From: Siphonodentalium dalli | Taxonomy: Eukaryota; Mollusca; Scaphopoda; Gadilida; Siphonodentaliidae | DNA: 64,000 nt | Assembly: GCA_032622095.1 (NCBI GenBank) | Contig: CP136062.1 | Span: forward strand, 152,884,875 to 152,948,874 | Reading direction: 5' to 3' | Shown: piece by piece, positions 1 to 40,539 of the stretch | Position numbering within the stretch: position 1 is the stretch's first letter | Layout of the letters: each line of letters opens with the position of its first letter | The notes under the pieces: model-generated | Databases searched by the model: none | Seen by the model: the letters and a program-made list of their open reading frames with translations, nothing else | What the model was told of the DNA's origin: nothing | Translations under genes and position numbers: made by a program

Positions 1-944
1 TCAGATTTCTAATCAAGTCATTGACTCATTGTCATACAACCACAAAACCCCTAAAGTAGACCAACAGTTACTTTGTATAGCGGAATAGCTTGTTGAACAT
101 TGCTTAAAATGTTACAGTTGTGATATCATCGGGGGAAATATAGACTGCGCATGCACCGGAAGTTAGGAAGCTTGTTGCATCCAGCTGTTTTGAGGTCTCT
201 CTCTAGTATTTTATGACTGTCACTTTATCGGGATCGCACGCGAACATAACTTCAACACTGAAGTTTACCCCAATATTATATGATATGAGTGTCACTATTG
301 GTTGTCAACATATATAAGTATAATGGAAAATATGCATGTTTTAATAAATTTATGATGACAAGCCGCTGTGAAATAGGCAGATATTCGATGCATAAAAAAT
401 AGTAGGTGTAAACTAGTCGACTAAGGGTCATCGACAATGAAATACCCTAGTCGTTTCAACACTACACAGGACTATTTTCATAATTGTTTCCTGAAATTTT
501 CGCAAGACTAAATTGTAATCAGCAGATGTCCTTGTGTCTGTCTCATTCCTTGTCCGGACGTTAACTCCAGTTCAAATTATCTGATCGAAACGAAACTTGG
601 CATGAGTTATAACCATCACATTATTGAGGTCAATTTTGATATTGGTTGCGGTCCGATTATTTTTTACATAGATATCACTCCACATTTATAATATATATTA
701 CTGAGATATCATTAATTTGAATGCAAAGATGTAATATTTTTTTAGTCTAAATTTATACATTTTCTCTTACTTGGCCAAACCTGATTTGTCCAGATGTGCC
801 CAACTTATACCAATCTAAAGAACTGCACCCTTCTTCACTCTTCCATTTCCTTCATCAATGATACATATCCATTGCCCAATGTTTTGTAACAGGTTTGATC
901 GCCTTATTCTCTATGTTTAAATAATGCTCCATATGGCATTTGAT
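1..944. other. Upstream intron or flank, no gene seen
   Basis: AT-rich sequence without a supportable exon. At 575-660 the phrase around CGAAACTTGGCATGAGTTAT is of the diffuse kind common in mollusc-type interspersed repeats, but no boundaries can be set. Confidence 0.4.
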
Positions 945-1202
945 TTAACCCTTCCATGACTGGAGATTCCGGAAATTTTGCGAAAACCCTGTGCCAATGC
1001 ATTCTTTTATATATGCGAGTATCCCATATGGAGCCTCACATATTTAATAAAATACATTGGCCTAACAATATTTACCTTGACCTAAAAGCCAGTGCATTCT
1101 CTTATATATGTGAGGCTATGGGAGACTCGAATATATAAGAGAATGCAATGGCACATGATATGTAATGCTGCACCAGCTCAGCTCCCATCATGAAAGGGTT
1201 AA
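945..1202 (+). mobile_element. Family A twin-hairpin TTAA element, copy A1
   Basis: Bounded by TTAA at 945-948 and 1199-1202 with inverted ends (CCCTTCCATGAC at left, TCATGAAAGGG at right). It contains two hairpins, at about 990-1070 and 1090-1150, built on CATTCTCTTATATATGCGAG and its complement. It sits in the intron 26 bases before the acceptor of the first visible exon. Confidence 0.8.
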
Positions 1203-1228
1203 ACATGTTGTGTGTTATCAATTCGCAG

Positions 1229-29829
<28,601 letters not shown>

Positions 29830-29864
29830 TGCTGGAACATTCCGATTGAATGAAGTGTGTGCGC

Positions 29865-30081
29865 TACAGTAATGCCCTAAGTAATCGACCTCTTAACCAC
29901 AGCAGAATTATGGGTAACTTTTCAGGATTTAGTCGGAAATATGGCTTGTTGCCATTCATCTGAAAGCTCTCCCCGAGAGCTTTCCGATGAATGGCAACAA
30001 GCCATATTTCCGACTAAATCCTGAAAAGTTACCCATAATTCTGCTGTGGTTAAGAGGTCGATTACTTAGGGCATTACTGCA
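29865..30081. mobile_element. Family D palindrome, copy D5, in or next to the 3' UTR
   Basis: 217 bases, arms nearly perfect, loop CTCTCCCCGAGAG. It begins 36 bases after the CCDC186-like stop codon. Confidence 0.92.
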
Positions 30082-30345
30082 TCATCAGGGCCATGCAAAG
30101 TCAATTTCCCATTTCTCAGGTCCGCCCGTCCGTCTGTCCATCCATCTGTCTGTTTGCATTTTTTCAATTCCAGATGATAACTTTAGTAAGTTTAAACTGA
30201 ATGGAATGAAATTTGGTATGAGCTTACAATCCTAAAATGTAGGTCAAGTTAGAATTTTGGTTCCGCCTGCCAATTTTCACAAGAGTTATAGCCGTTTGTT
30301 GGAATTACCATTGGCATGTTTTACCACGCCATAGCGATGTTCTTT
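30082..30345 (+). repeat. Families P and J fragments
   Basis: GCCATGCAAAGTCAATTTCC (P) then GTCCGTCTGTCCATCC, GATGATAACTTTAGTAAGTT and CCAATTTTCACAAGAGTTAT (J). Confidence 0.5.
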
Positions 30346-31095
30346 TTATTTATGGGCACACTGAAGTATTCCACCCCTGCATCAGCTAGCTCTGGGTTAA
30401 ATTGCAGTTGCCCTCGGCCATTATTTCCTGAAAATATGTCTATAAAAAGTTAGTTGACAGATTCTATGTAATTTATTTCATCAAAAATCATTCACTAAAG
30501 TATCATTGACACGATTTGTATTGAGTATGTCAGACACAATATATCATGTATTTAACACATGGTTACAAATTACAGTAATGAATCGGACATTTGAATTGGG
30601 GGGATGGGAACGGGTCTCTGTTCCTTCCAAATTTGTATAAATACTTAATGCAATTATTTCATACAGATTTATAATTTTTTTCCGAAATGTTAAACTCAAA
30701 TAAAAAGGTTGCATGCACGGGGTATCGGGACCATGCATGAAGGGCTGAGAAAATGGAAAATTTACTTTGCGTGAAACCAGAATGTGATGAATTACATGTG
30801 ATTTTTATAATGCTCTGCTGTAGTAATCCCAGCACAGAAAAATTAATGTTGGCATTAGGGATATTCCTATGTTGATAGAGTTGTTTCAAATTTCTTCATC
30901 GTAATTTGGTATTATTCCCATATAAAGGACAAAAATAATTCATTAATTGCTAGTCCATCACTCATACCTTCTAATCTAAGCACTGTTGGTGTTTCTTCCT
31001 AATTATATTATTCCAATTAATTGCATACTCAAGTACATTTTTTCTTCAAACTCATGAAAAAATGCAATCCTTCTTTGTCAACTTCTAGTTAATTC
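30346..31095. other. Intergenic stretch with a family P fragment
   Basis: 30700-30775 (AAAAAGGTTGCATGCACGGG) matches 19128-19200. Otherwise nothing recognised. Confidence 0.4.
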
Positions 31096-31735
31096 GAAGC
31101 TTGGGATATCGGTTGGGTTGATGCTGTTTTGGACAGAGTCCCATCCTGTCACTCTTCTATAATGGACTTATAGTAAAAAGTTATCTATAATGGACTTATA
31201 GTAAAAAGTTAAACTATATTTACACTTGGGATTCGGGCATTCATGTGAACCCCTGAATGTGATTAATCATTTGACATGTCTGCAATTAATCTGTCTTCAA
31301 AATGGTATATCATTTACCGTGATAGAAAAATGGTAAAGTGATGATATGATTGTTTAATATATTGTTTACATACATTTTCTGATAGCGCGACAAATCAAAA
31401 TGCTATGGAAAACAAGGCTTTGTTTACTTATAAATCTTGTTGCTTTGACATTCAACAGACCTCTGATATACACATGTTTGATATCTTTGACATTCAACAG
31501 ACCTCTGATATTCACATGTTTGATATCGTTCATGCTTGAGGACAGCTGCCCTCAATGTTCATATATGCAAACCATCCATTCGAAGCATCCGAAGACATAC
31601 AAGCAAAATAACTCCCGCTCATAATTCTGGGCTTAAAGTCAGTTATAGAAGACTATCGGGGTGGGACTCGGCCCAAAACAGCATCAAACCAACCGATATC
31701 CCAAACTGTTGTGGACCGAGTAGACTTGGTCTTGA
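31096..31735 (+). mobile_element. Family F element, copy F2 (without the D/E insert)
   Basis: Left GAAGCTTGGGATATCGGTTG with GATGCTGTTTTGGAC, right CCAACCGATATCCCAAACTG with GGACCGAGT: long inverted ends of about 100 bases. Internal tandem duplications of 29 bases (31166-31220) and 46 bases (31447-31527) are private to this copy. Confidence 0.8.
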
Positions 31736-31748
31736 TTATACTTAGTTA

Positions 31749-31999
31749 CAAGCCTTGAAATAGTGTGCCTGTCATTTGCAGAATGAAGTTCCCAGAGGGT
31801 GAATTTAGTGATGCTACCCCGCATAGTGGGCTAACATCACCAAATTCACCCTCTGGGTACCTCAATCTGCTTACACCTCAACAGAATGAGGTCCCCAGAG
31901 GGTGAATTTGGTGATGATAGCCCGCTATGCGGGGTAGCATCACTAAATTCACCCTCTGGGAACCTCATTCTGCAAATGACAGACACACTATTTCAAGGC
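31749..31999 (+). mobile_element. Family C element, copy C11 (spacerless)
   Basis: Ends CAAGCCTTGAAATAGTGTGC and ACACACTATTTCAAGG. Two hairpins joined by GCTTACACCTCAACAG. It starts 14 bases after F2. Confidence 0.8.
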
Positions 32000-32232
32000 A
32001 TGCTTAGTTACCTGCACTCTGTGAGTAGTTTATGCACACCCATCCGCACCCACTACCCACCACTTTTCATCATCTCAGGTGTAATCTGCATTTAATTATA
32101 TTCTTGAGAACAGGGATTTGGATGATTTCTCTTAAATCTATTTAATACATTATTCTCCCTCAAATTTTACACCTCAAACTCAGCATTAATTTTACTAAAT
32201 TTCATATATCGATTCACCAAAACTTCAAATTA
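32000..32232. other. Spacer, nothing recognised
   Basis: No repeat or gene signal. Confidence 0.4.
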
Positions 32233-32492
32233 TTAACCCTTCCATGACTGGAGATTCCTGAAATTTTGCGAAAACCCTTTGTCAATGCATTGTCTTATAT
32301 ATGTGAGTCTCCCATCGGGAGCCTCGCAAATATAAGTGAATAAATTTGCCTAACAATATTTACCTTGACCTTGTAAGCCATGTATTCTCTTGTATATGTA
32401 AGGCTCCCTATGGGAGACTCATATATAAGACAATGCACTTGCGCATGATCCTTAATGCTGCACCAGCACAGCTCCCGTCATGAAAGGGTTAA
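32233..32492 (+). mobile_element. Family A element, copy A8
   Basis: TTAA at 32233-32236 and 32489-32492 and both hairpins, the second with small deletions. Confidence 0.8.
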
Positions 32493-32652
32493 ATTCTAAA
32501 ACATGCTGAATGAACTCTTTCATTACTGAATGGATTCTCAGGCCACATTTAAAAATATCTTTGTTTTACCAGACCATACCAAACATTTCAAGAATGAGAT
32601 AGATAATTAATTTATTTACAATTACAAGTTATAACTGGACTGGAGCATAGGT

Positions 32653-32902
32653 TTAACCATTTCATGATGGGTGTTGCGTTGGTGCAGCATTAAAGATATT
32701 GTGCCTGTGCATTCTCATATATGCGAGTCTCCCATAGGGAACCTCTCATATGCACTGCTCACACTGTCGAGGTAAATATTGTTAGGCCAATGTATTCTCC
32801 TATATATGCGAGGCTCCCTATGGGAGACTCGCATATATAAGAGAATGCATTGGCACAGTGTTTTTGCAAAATTTCACGAAGCTCCAGTCATGGAAGGGTT
32901 AA
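32653..32902 (-). mobile_element. Family A element, copy A9
   Basis: TTAA at 32653-32656 and 32899-32902, in reverse orientation to A8. It is followed (32903-33000) by the same 100-base tail as A4. Confidence 0.8.
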
Positions 32903-33320
32903 ACTACCCTTATGGAGTCCCTCACAGACATGAGCAGACGACACTCAGCAATACAAGCTGCCACCTGTATGGGGCTCCCTACAGGAAGCTCCAATCAAAT
33001 ATTTTGAGTTGGGAGGTATTATTGTAGAGTAGATAGGGTGTCTGGGGAAACAAAAAAATTATAATTTTGGCCCCAGTTATAAAATAATACACTGGTTTAT
33101 TCTTCACTAATAAGTCAAGCAAACGACTTAAGAAACTACAACCAGAAATTCCATCCAAAGAATCAATGGGAATTAATTAACCCACCATTGCATATTCAGT
33201 TATCAAATGGTATCTTAGACTTTTTGTGTTTTAAAGGATAGAAGATATACAAATGGAAAGTATATGGTGTAGAATCATATTGTGGTTCTTTAGTAATTCT
33301 TCACATATCATCGTTGTGCT

Positions 33321-34364
33321 CAGTGTTCACGCTGTCGGTAGCCAAATTAGCCAATGGCTAATCTTTTTCGAATTTGGCTAATAAAAATTTCATTTGGCTA
33401 AACTTTTGGCTAATCTTTTTTTTACACCAAATGGATACTGAAAGCATGGAGTCAGAAAGCTAATTCACAAAAGCGCTCAATAGATCGACATTCAAGACGA
33501 AGTTAGGTGACGAAAGTATTTAATTAATTTCGTACTTATGAAATATCGTTCCGTAACAGCAAAAGGTAAGCTCTAACATTTAGTGTACAGTAAACATATT
33601 TTTATTTCCAAATCTAACATAAATGTTTACAAGTGGGTTTTCAATTCTGTGATGTGAACGATTTAGTCCGAAAATATCGAAAGTGGGGAATATATTGCAG
33701 ACTGTACAAAGGGAAACCCGATCGCGGACAGTACAAAGGGAAACCCGATCGACAACGCTATCAACCAAGCGATCACACAGTGATATGCAATCATCTTTAG
33801 TTTTCACAAGACGGACATTCAAAGAATGCATGGACATTAAACCGACCGTGGTTGAATCATGACAATGTGAAGAAAGCAATATTTTGTAAAGTGTGCATTG
33901 ACGCTGGTATATAAGCAATTTGTTCGTAACAGGCTGTTTTAATCTGGAGAAAAATTACGTCATTCTGCACGAAACAGCAAAAGGTTAATATTTTACATTT
34001 AATCCCCTAATCCCCCATTGTCTGTCTGATCACTCACGGGACTCCCGCACAATGCATGTTATGATGACATTGTATTTATGTCGGTCGAGGTTTATGAGCA
34101 CCAAGTGTAAGACAATAGCTTAATCAGCCAAATGTGAATCACGACAGATATTTCGTGGCTATTTGTCGTCAATACCGATACGGACAAAATAATATGCATG
34201 TTTTTATGACAGATTGTAATTTTGATAATGGCGTAACAATATTAAGTTATTAGTTTCCAGATGTCACTTAGATATTTTCGCAAGGATAAATATTTAATGA
34301 TTTAAAAAAAGATATTGATATAAAACTAAAAAATAATGACATTAAGAAGGACAATCCCGGGTTA

Positions 34365-34396
<32 letters not shown>

Positions 34397-34680
34397 CACT
34401 CTTCACATAAAGATTAATAAATTTTTAATAAATGATATATATAAAAATACTTCTAGTTCATAAAAATTATTTAAATTATTGTGTATTTTACCTGTGTCTG
34501 TTAGATTTTACGTTTTAGTCATTAATTGTGAACCGACCAGAAAACGATGATTTAATTTGGCCAAAGTTTTTTTTAATTTGGCCAAAAAACATTTGGCTAA
34601 AGTTTTTTTCATTTGGCTAATAAAATTTTCATTTGGCTAAAATTTTGGCTAAAGTTTTTTTCGGTCCAGCGTGAACACTG
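33321..34680. mobile_element. hAT-like non-autonomous element 3
   Basis: Perfect 14-base inverted ends CAGTGTTCACGCTG and CAGCGTGAACACTG. GTTGTGCT is duplicated exactly at 33313-33320 and 34681-34688. Subterminal regions carry many copies of ATTTGGCTAA, as expected for transposase-binding repeats. A 27-base C run lies at about 34367-34393. A minus-strand frame of 112 codons (33580-33918) has no motif I know. Confidence 0.9.
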
Positions 34681-34748
34681 GTTGTGCTGTTCATTCACTA
34701 TCATCCAATTAGTGCTCATATATATTATTCTCAATTAGATTGAATCTT

Positions 34749-35087
34749 TTAACCCTTTACCCAACAGAAGGGCCCTGTGCCAATGCATTCTCTTATATAT
34801 GCGAGTCGACCATAGGTCGCCTCGCATATATAAGAGAATGCATTGGCTTAACACATATTAAAAATGATAAAATTGTCAAAGAATGTAGAAAAATATTATA
34901 AAAATTGTTAAAAAATGTAAGAAAAAATTATAAAATTGTTAAAGAATGTAAGAAAAAATGGTAAAAAGTGTTAAAAAAAAGACTTTTTTTAGGCCAATGC
35001 ATTCTCTTATATATGCGAGGCGACCTATGGTAGCTTTATTTGGCCGGTTTTGACCGGTTTTGGCCGGTTTGTTGGGTAAAGGGTTAA
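34749..35087 (+). mobile_element. Family B element, copy B5
   Basis: TTAA at 34749-34752 and 35084-35087. The first hairpin is complete (34776-34848). The spacer has a duplicated AAAATTGTTAAAGAATGTAA segment. The second hairpin is cut at GGCGACCTATGG and joins GCTTTATTTGGCCGG directly. Confidence 0.85.
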
Positions 35088-35497
35088 CTGTCTCAGATAA
35101 ATTATAGTACACCAGTTGCAACCCAAAATAAAAGCGAAGACCTCATTGATTTTCTCTCACTAATAAGTTAGTATCCAAACACTAACACTGATGGGGTCAT
35201 TGTCACAAGGCATCGATCACATTCGTAGCGGGCTTTCAAATTGATCACAAATGTAACCAGCTTTTTACAGGCAATCACATTGTAGCTAGTTTTCAAATTA
35301 TATCGTTTTATGATGCAATATGTGATGCCAGAACACGCAACTAAAATGGCGACATCATGATTCAAAACTGGGTTCTTTTATTAAGTAATAGGAAAAAAAC
35401 TGAGAAATTTCATAACATTCGGTATAGAAATGATTAACTAATATATTATTTATTTCCATCTGGCTACATTTGTGATCGATTTGAATAGCTAGCTATG
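35088..35497. other. Spacer, nothing recognised
   Basis: No supportable feature. Confidence 0.4.
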
Positions 35498-35604
35498 TAC
35501 ACTAATGCCCTAAATAATCGACTCCTTAACCACAGCAGAATTATGGGTAATTTTTCAGGATTTAGTCGGAAATATGGCTTGTTGCCATTCATTGGAAAGC
35601 TCTC
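35498..35604 (+). mobile_element. Family D half palindrome (D6)
   Basis: Only the left arm is present, ending exactly at the loop (GAAAGCTCTC). The other arm is lost. Confidence 0.85.
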
Positions 35605-35673
35605 ATGACATAACATTTCAGAGAAAACAACAGTTGAACTGCACATAAATGTAAATATTTACTACTTTATTCA

Positions 35674-35765
35674 GGATGAATTTGGTGATGCTAGCCCACT
35701 GCGTGTGGTACTAAATTCACCCTCTGGCTACCTCATTCTGTAAATGTCTGGCACTGTATCTGCAG
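35674..35765 (+). mobile_element. Family C single hairpin fragment (C12)
   Basis: GGATGAATTTGGTGATGCTA and ACTAAATTCACCCTCTGG, then the GTCTGGCACTGTATC right end of the C5 type. Confidence 0.7.
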
Positions 35766-35864
35766 GCCTGCTCCTCGGTCCTACAACATGTAAACAGCCC
35801 AATCTCAATCTGAATTTTGAATCTCAACAGTGTTTCCTTTATACCAAAAACAACAGGACAAGCA

Positions 35865-36024
35865 TTAACACTTTCAATACGGGAGCTGCGCTTGTGCAGT
35901 ATTAAAGACCCTGAAATATTGCGAAAACCCTGTGCCAATGTATTCCATTATATAGGATATAAGAGGATGCATTGGCACAGGGTTTTTGCAATATTTCAGG
36001 AAGCTCCAGTCATGGAAGTGTTAA
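35865..36024 (-). mobile_element. Family A element, copy A10, internally deleted
   Basis: TTAA at 35865-35868 and 36021-36024. Only one shortened hairpin remains (ATTCCATTATATAGGATATA). Confidence 0.75.
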
Positions 36025-36062
36025 GCATTCTATTACAACGAAATTTATCTGAGACTGTTTCT

Positions 36063-36284
36063 TACAGTAATTCCCTAATTAATCGACTCCATAACCACAG
36101 CAGAATTATGGGTAACTTTTCAGGATTTAGTCGGAAATATGGCTTGTTGCCATTCATTGGAAAGCTCTCCCCGAGAGCTTTCCGATGAATGGCAACAAGC
36201 CATATTTCCGACTAAATCCAGAAAAGTTACCCATAATTCTGCTGTGGTTATGGAGTCGATTAATTTAATTAGGGCATTACGGTA
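36063..36284. mobile_element. Family D palindrome, copy D7
   Basis: Full element with loop CTCTCCCCGAGAG. The right end carries an extra TTAAT and a G for T in GCATTACGGTA. Confidence 0.9.
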
Positions 36285-36390
36285 GTTCTAATTTACTATA
36301 CTCGATTTTGTGGTTATGAATTATAATAATTTTCATCTGCATTTAATTCACATGTGCAATGTCTCATCTCATGTATTCCCTCATCATGCA

Positions 36391-36548
36391 TCATGGTTGG
36401 ACTGGGCTATGTAACCCCCCACATCATTCTGCATCATGGTTAGTCTGGGCTATGTAACCCCCACATCACCCTGCATTATGGTTAGTCTGAGCTTTGTAAC
36501 CCCACATCATCCTGCATCATGGTTAGTCCGGGCTATGTAACCTTCCAT
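36391..36548 (+). repeat. Tandem repeat of about 42 bp, 4 units
   Basis: Units start GCATCATGGTTAGTCTGGGC and end in ACATCAYCCT, with small changes. Confidence 0.85.
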
Positions 36549-36654
36549 AATGTTGTATGATAGATAGTTGTTGAATTATATATCGTTTTGATGATTGCTG
36601 AATTGAGTGACACTGAGTTAGGTGGGATATGTCTCATATACTCTTTAACCTTTC

Positions 36655-36857
36655 TTTACTAAATGGACCCTTTCATTCAGTTATAAAAGTCTACCTTGTA
36701 ATGGTCTATTATTCATTAGGAAGGGGTGATCAGGAAAAATGATCAGATGACAAACAGACGAAAAGATAGTACAAGTGCAAAAGGATTCATATTCATTGGT
36801 GGGAAATGTTCATTTTCCTAAGGGAACTACTCGTCAAAGAGTATTTAGTATAGTTAA
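36655..36857 (+). mobile_element. Family O TTAA element, copy O3
   Basis: TTAA at 36655-36658 and 36854-36857. Left CCTTTCTTTACTAAATGG and right GTATTTAGTATAG. Interior matches O1 (GATTCATATTCATTGGTGGG). Confidence 0.75.
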
Positions 36858-36884
36858 GTGTAGGTTGGATAAAGATACAGATGC

Positions 36885-38260
36885 CCTTTGTGGCGGGTAT
36901 TGCTGTTAAAATAGGTCACATCCGCTAAAACTGCCATATACAGAAAAAATATTAAAATATAGACATACTTTGTTCTTGTAGCATCATAAATATCGCGTAA
37001 ATAGTATGCTATCATCAAGTTTGTATGCTGTGTTAGTAAACAAAAACCATGTTATGTTACAGTACAATATGTAAAGAGTATGCGATAAATAAAATACTCA
37101 ACACCAAGGAGACCCCACTAATGGAACTTCGGTTAAAATTGTTACCAAGTTGTTTACAAGAAACTGGCATAGCGCTTGCTTAGGCTAAAACAATATAATC
37201 CTGTGTTTCTAGTGACATGCAAGAAAAAAATAGGGGCGGGCGGGTGGCTTTTCATTTTTTTTTTTTTTTCATTTTATTTTCACCTTTGCTCAAAATGTAA
37301 ATATGGATACTATCCTAGGCTGCTTCTCCTTGTTTTTAATGTACTATGAAATAAATAAAACTTAAGTACATAATAATAGAATATAGTGTAATTTATTGTT
37401 TTATTGAATAACACATGAAAAATAAGTTTAATTTGGCTGTGACCTAATTGAAGTGTGGTATAATTTCCGGTTTAACAGTACACATGATGTGTCCATTTTA
37501 CATGGAAATCAATCGGTTTACACAGGGGGGGGTCGGAAAAAAATTTCAGGCACGTATGGCATTTTTTCCCTTTCAATCATTTTTTGTACCCACCCACCCC
37601 CACCGCCAAATTTTTTTCCGTTTTCGGCAGTTTTTTCCGACCATTTTTTGACACCCACCCCACCTTTTAACACTAAAACAGAGATTTGCGGGGGGAAATT
37701 CACTGTAAACAGCTGTATATGAATTTCTGTGCATACTATTTATCATGGATGTTAACATGGACATGTAAATAGGAATGAGTAATTTTGAGGTCATTCGGCC
37801 AAAAAAACATGGCTGCCAGCGGCCATCTTGGATTTCAAAATTTGCAACAAAATACAACACGATAACTGCCTGCAGTCAGTTTACCAGTTAGAATTACATT
37901 ATTTGTCTCATTCAAACTGATTCAAAGTGGTTTTGAAGCCCAACTCATTGCCAAAACACTAAAAACAAGCAGGAATTTTTTTTTTTAGTTGCGGAAAAAA
38001 TTGCTTGTTGGTGGCTTTGACCACCCACCCACCCCGGCATACGTGCCGGAAGAAATTTTTTCACCCCCCCCTGGTTTACACGGAAAATCAAATCAAAATG
38101 CGTACTAATTTTGCAAAATCAATAAAATGAAAACGTTCGGGGGCACTGGTATAGGGGCGGGTGGGTCACCAGAAACACAGGTCAATTTTATTTTGGCCTT
38201 ATCACTCTCCTAAAAAATTGTCACCGTTTTGGGTGTTTTACTTATCGCTCACTCTTTACG
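36885..38260. mobile_element. Family L element with inverted arms, containing a hAT-like element
   Basis: GTAAAGAGTATGCGATAAAT (37074) is mirrored by TTATCGCTCACTCTTTAC (38240). CCTGTGTTTCTAGTGAC (37199) is mirrored by GTCACCAGAAACACAGG (38165). The left part (36885-37060) recurs at 41490-41625. Confidence 0.65.
37524..38073. mobile_element. hAT-like non-autonomous element 4
   Basis: Ends CAGGGGGGGGTCGG (C at 37523) and CACCCCCCCCTG, with GCACGTATGGC/GGCATACGTGC following inward. GTTTACAC is repeated at 37516-37523 and 38074-38081. Inside, 37711-37850 matches one unit of the tandem array at 43.8-45.1 kb (GGTCATTCGGCCAAAAAAAC). Confidence 0.8.
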
Positions 38261-38869
38261 TGCTGTATATAAACAAACTCTCGGTGACACAAAGTGTGTT
38301 TTGTGGTAGTCGAAAATCTACAGGATAAAGATATCACGTCGAAATTTCCACAATACCTGTAATGGAGAGGTCGCTTCAAGTCTGGAAAGGAAGAATATGG
38401 CACAAGACACGACCAAACCATGATATTCCCCCGACAATACATATACCAATGCTTCACCTTGCCATTAAGTTAGCCACTAACTGCCATATCGATTTTGCCG
38501 AATTTCTTGCCATTTGACTCTATTATGATTGATGAACATTGCGAACAAAAAATCATTCACATCTGTTGCAATATGTAAGAATATACAGAACAATTGTTTA
38601 TTGAAGAACTTTTTTTCAATCTGTTAAGACGAAATTTGCAATTGATATCAGAATATTTTGTAAATGAACAGACACAAAAGTTTCTAGCTTTAAAAATACA
38701 TTTCATAATGTGCATTAAAGAACCTCGCTATGTGTTTCATATTCATCTGAAAACATTAAATTGTGGCATGGTAATAATCTTTATTTTATTTTTATTGTGA
38801 TAATAACAAAACAGGACGAAGTGACTTCTGCCAATTTGAAACCTGTCGGCTGGGGTCCCTGAGTACCAG
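38261..38869. other. Spacer, nothing recognised
   Basis: A 68-codon frame at 38594 has no motif. No repeat boundary. Confidence 0.35.
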
Positions 38870-39440
38870 TAAAGGTGGATTATCTCTTTGTAAACATGTA
38901 TTATATAGTTACCGGGGTAGAAAATATTAGATATGGATCGAAGACTCCTGTCCAGAAATGCTTCTATCGATTAATATTGATTTTATTTCAAATATTTTTC
39001 TGGTCTAAAAAGGTGTGGTTGTCTAGCTAACGAACAATAGCAGTTACTATTAACAGAGACCAGAAATTTTATTGTGTATTTTTGTCACAAATAAAGGTTA
39101 ATTAGACTCATTATCGCTTATAACTATGGAATAAAACAATACAAACAATCAATCTGGGACATTTAACATTCGGTACATAGCTATAGGAACAGCCTAATGC
39201 TCTCTATTGATATATGGTATCGCCGAATGGTCTGTTCTAAAAATAGACCAATAAAGTGTCCCAATAAATCATCTCATTTCAAAATAAAATATTCAAAATA
39301 AAATCAATATTAATTGACAGAAGCCTTTCCAGACAGGGGTCGTCAATTCATTATTATTTTATACCCACGCAACTATTTCAAATTTGTTATTTAAAGAGAT
39401 AATCCATCTTTAAGATATTACAGATGTCAGTCGGGTAAAT
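38870..39440. repeat. Family M repeat with inverted arms, copy M1
   Basis: GTGGATTATCTCTTTGTAAA at left is mirrored by AAAGAGATAATCCATC at right, and CTCCTGTCCAGAAATGCTTC by GAAGCCTTTCCAGACAGG. Related copies at 42595-42710 and 45765-46090. Confidence 0.7.
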
Positions 39441-39695
39441 TAAATGCTCATTCACATTCGGAAATAGTCCTGGTCAATTTGAGGTTACTCACTTAGAAAG
39501 GGAGGTTTTCAACTGTGAACTCATAGTATTGATTGTGAATTATGAATCGTGTATTGAATAAATGAAATATAAATAATATTGTATGTGATTATCATGCTAA
39601 TTGTGAAGGAAAATTTTAAGTCATATCACGTTCCATTTTAATTTATCCTGTAATTTATATATGTTGATTAATTCACCTTCATGTCTTTACATTTC

Positions 39696-40290
39696 AGGCC
39701 TGAGAATAAGGTCCCTGTCATTTGTAGAATGAGGTCCCCAGAGGGTGAATTTAGAGATGTTATCCCACATAGTGCGGTAGCATCAACAAATTCACCCTCT
39801 AGGGACCTCATTCTGCATGACAATATCTGCTTTGGGAGACATAGACTCAGATTGAAGTTCCCAAATGGTGAATACTAATATTGTGATGTACACCCATTGG
39901 GAACCTAAATTATGCAATGTGTCATCTGCCAGTTTGGGGATATTGAGAAATAGAATCTATGTGAAGAAGTTTCTACAGAAATTTGGGGACCTCATTCTGC
40001 TTAGGTCTCATCTTCTAGGAAGTATCTATAGTCTCAAGTTAACATTGTTTTTAGATACATTTTCCGTTATATTCAGTTTCTATATCCCCTAATTGCAGTA
40101 GATAAATGCATAATCGAGGTGACTAATGGGTGAACATCACCAACTTCAACTGGAGAACTGATCCTAGGTCTCCCATAGTAGTTGAGGCCTCAGCAGAATG
40201 AGGTACCCAGAGGGTGAATTTTGTGAAGCTAGCCCACCATGCCAGATAGTGTCACTAAATTCAACCTCGGGCAACATTCTGCAAATGACA
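39696..40290 (+). mobile_element. Family C element, copy C13 (composite)
   Basis: A left hairpin (39728-39814) and C5-type spacer are followed by a second spacer in reverse orientation and a last hairpin at 40196-40275. The junction near 39985 reads AATTTGGGGACCTCATTCTG. Confidence 0.7.
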
Positions 40291-40373
40291 GGCAAACAGG
40301 CTTTGTCATTTGTATAAACACATTTGCAAACAGTAGCTCCAGTATTCTATGCATTGATGAAATCATTTCCTTA

Positions 40374-40497
40374 GCAAGCCTTGAAATAGTGTGTCTGTCA
40401 TTTTCAGAATGACAGCATGCTAGAATCACCAAATTCACCCAAGGGGTCAATTTGTTGAATTCTGCAAATGACAGACACACTATTTCAAGGCTTGAAA
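40374..40497 (+). mobile_element. Family C minimal copy (C14)
   Basis: Complete outer ends (CAAGCCTTGAAATAGTGTGT and ACACACTATTTCAAGGCTTG) around a nearly deleted interior. Confidence 0.8.
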
Positions 40498-40539
40498 ATA
40501 TGTGCATATGGTTGTAAATGATGGATATCGAAGGAAGAG

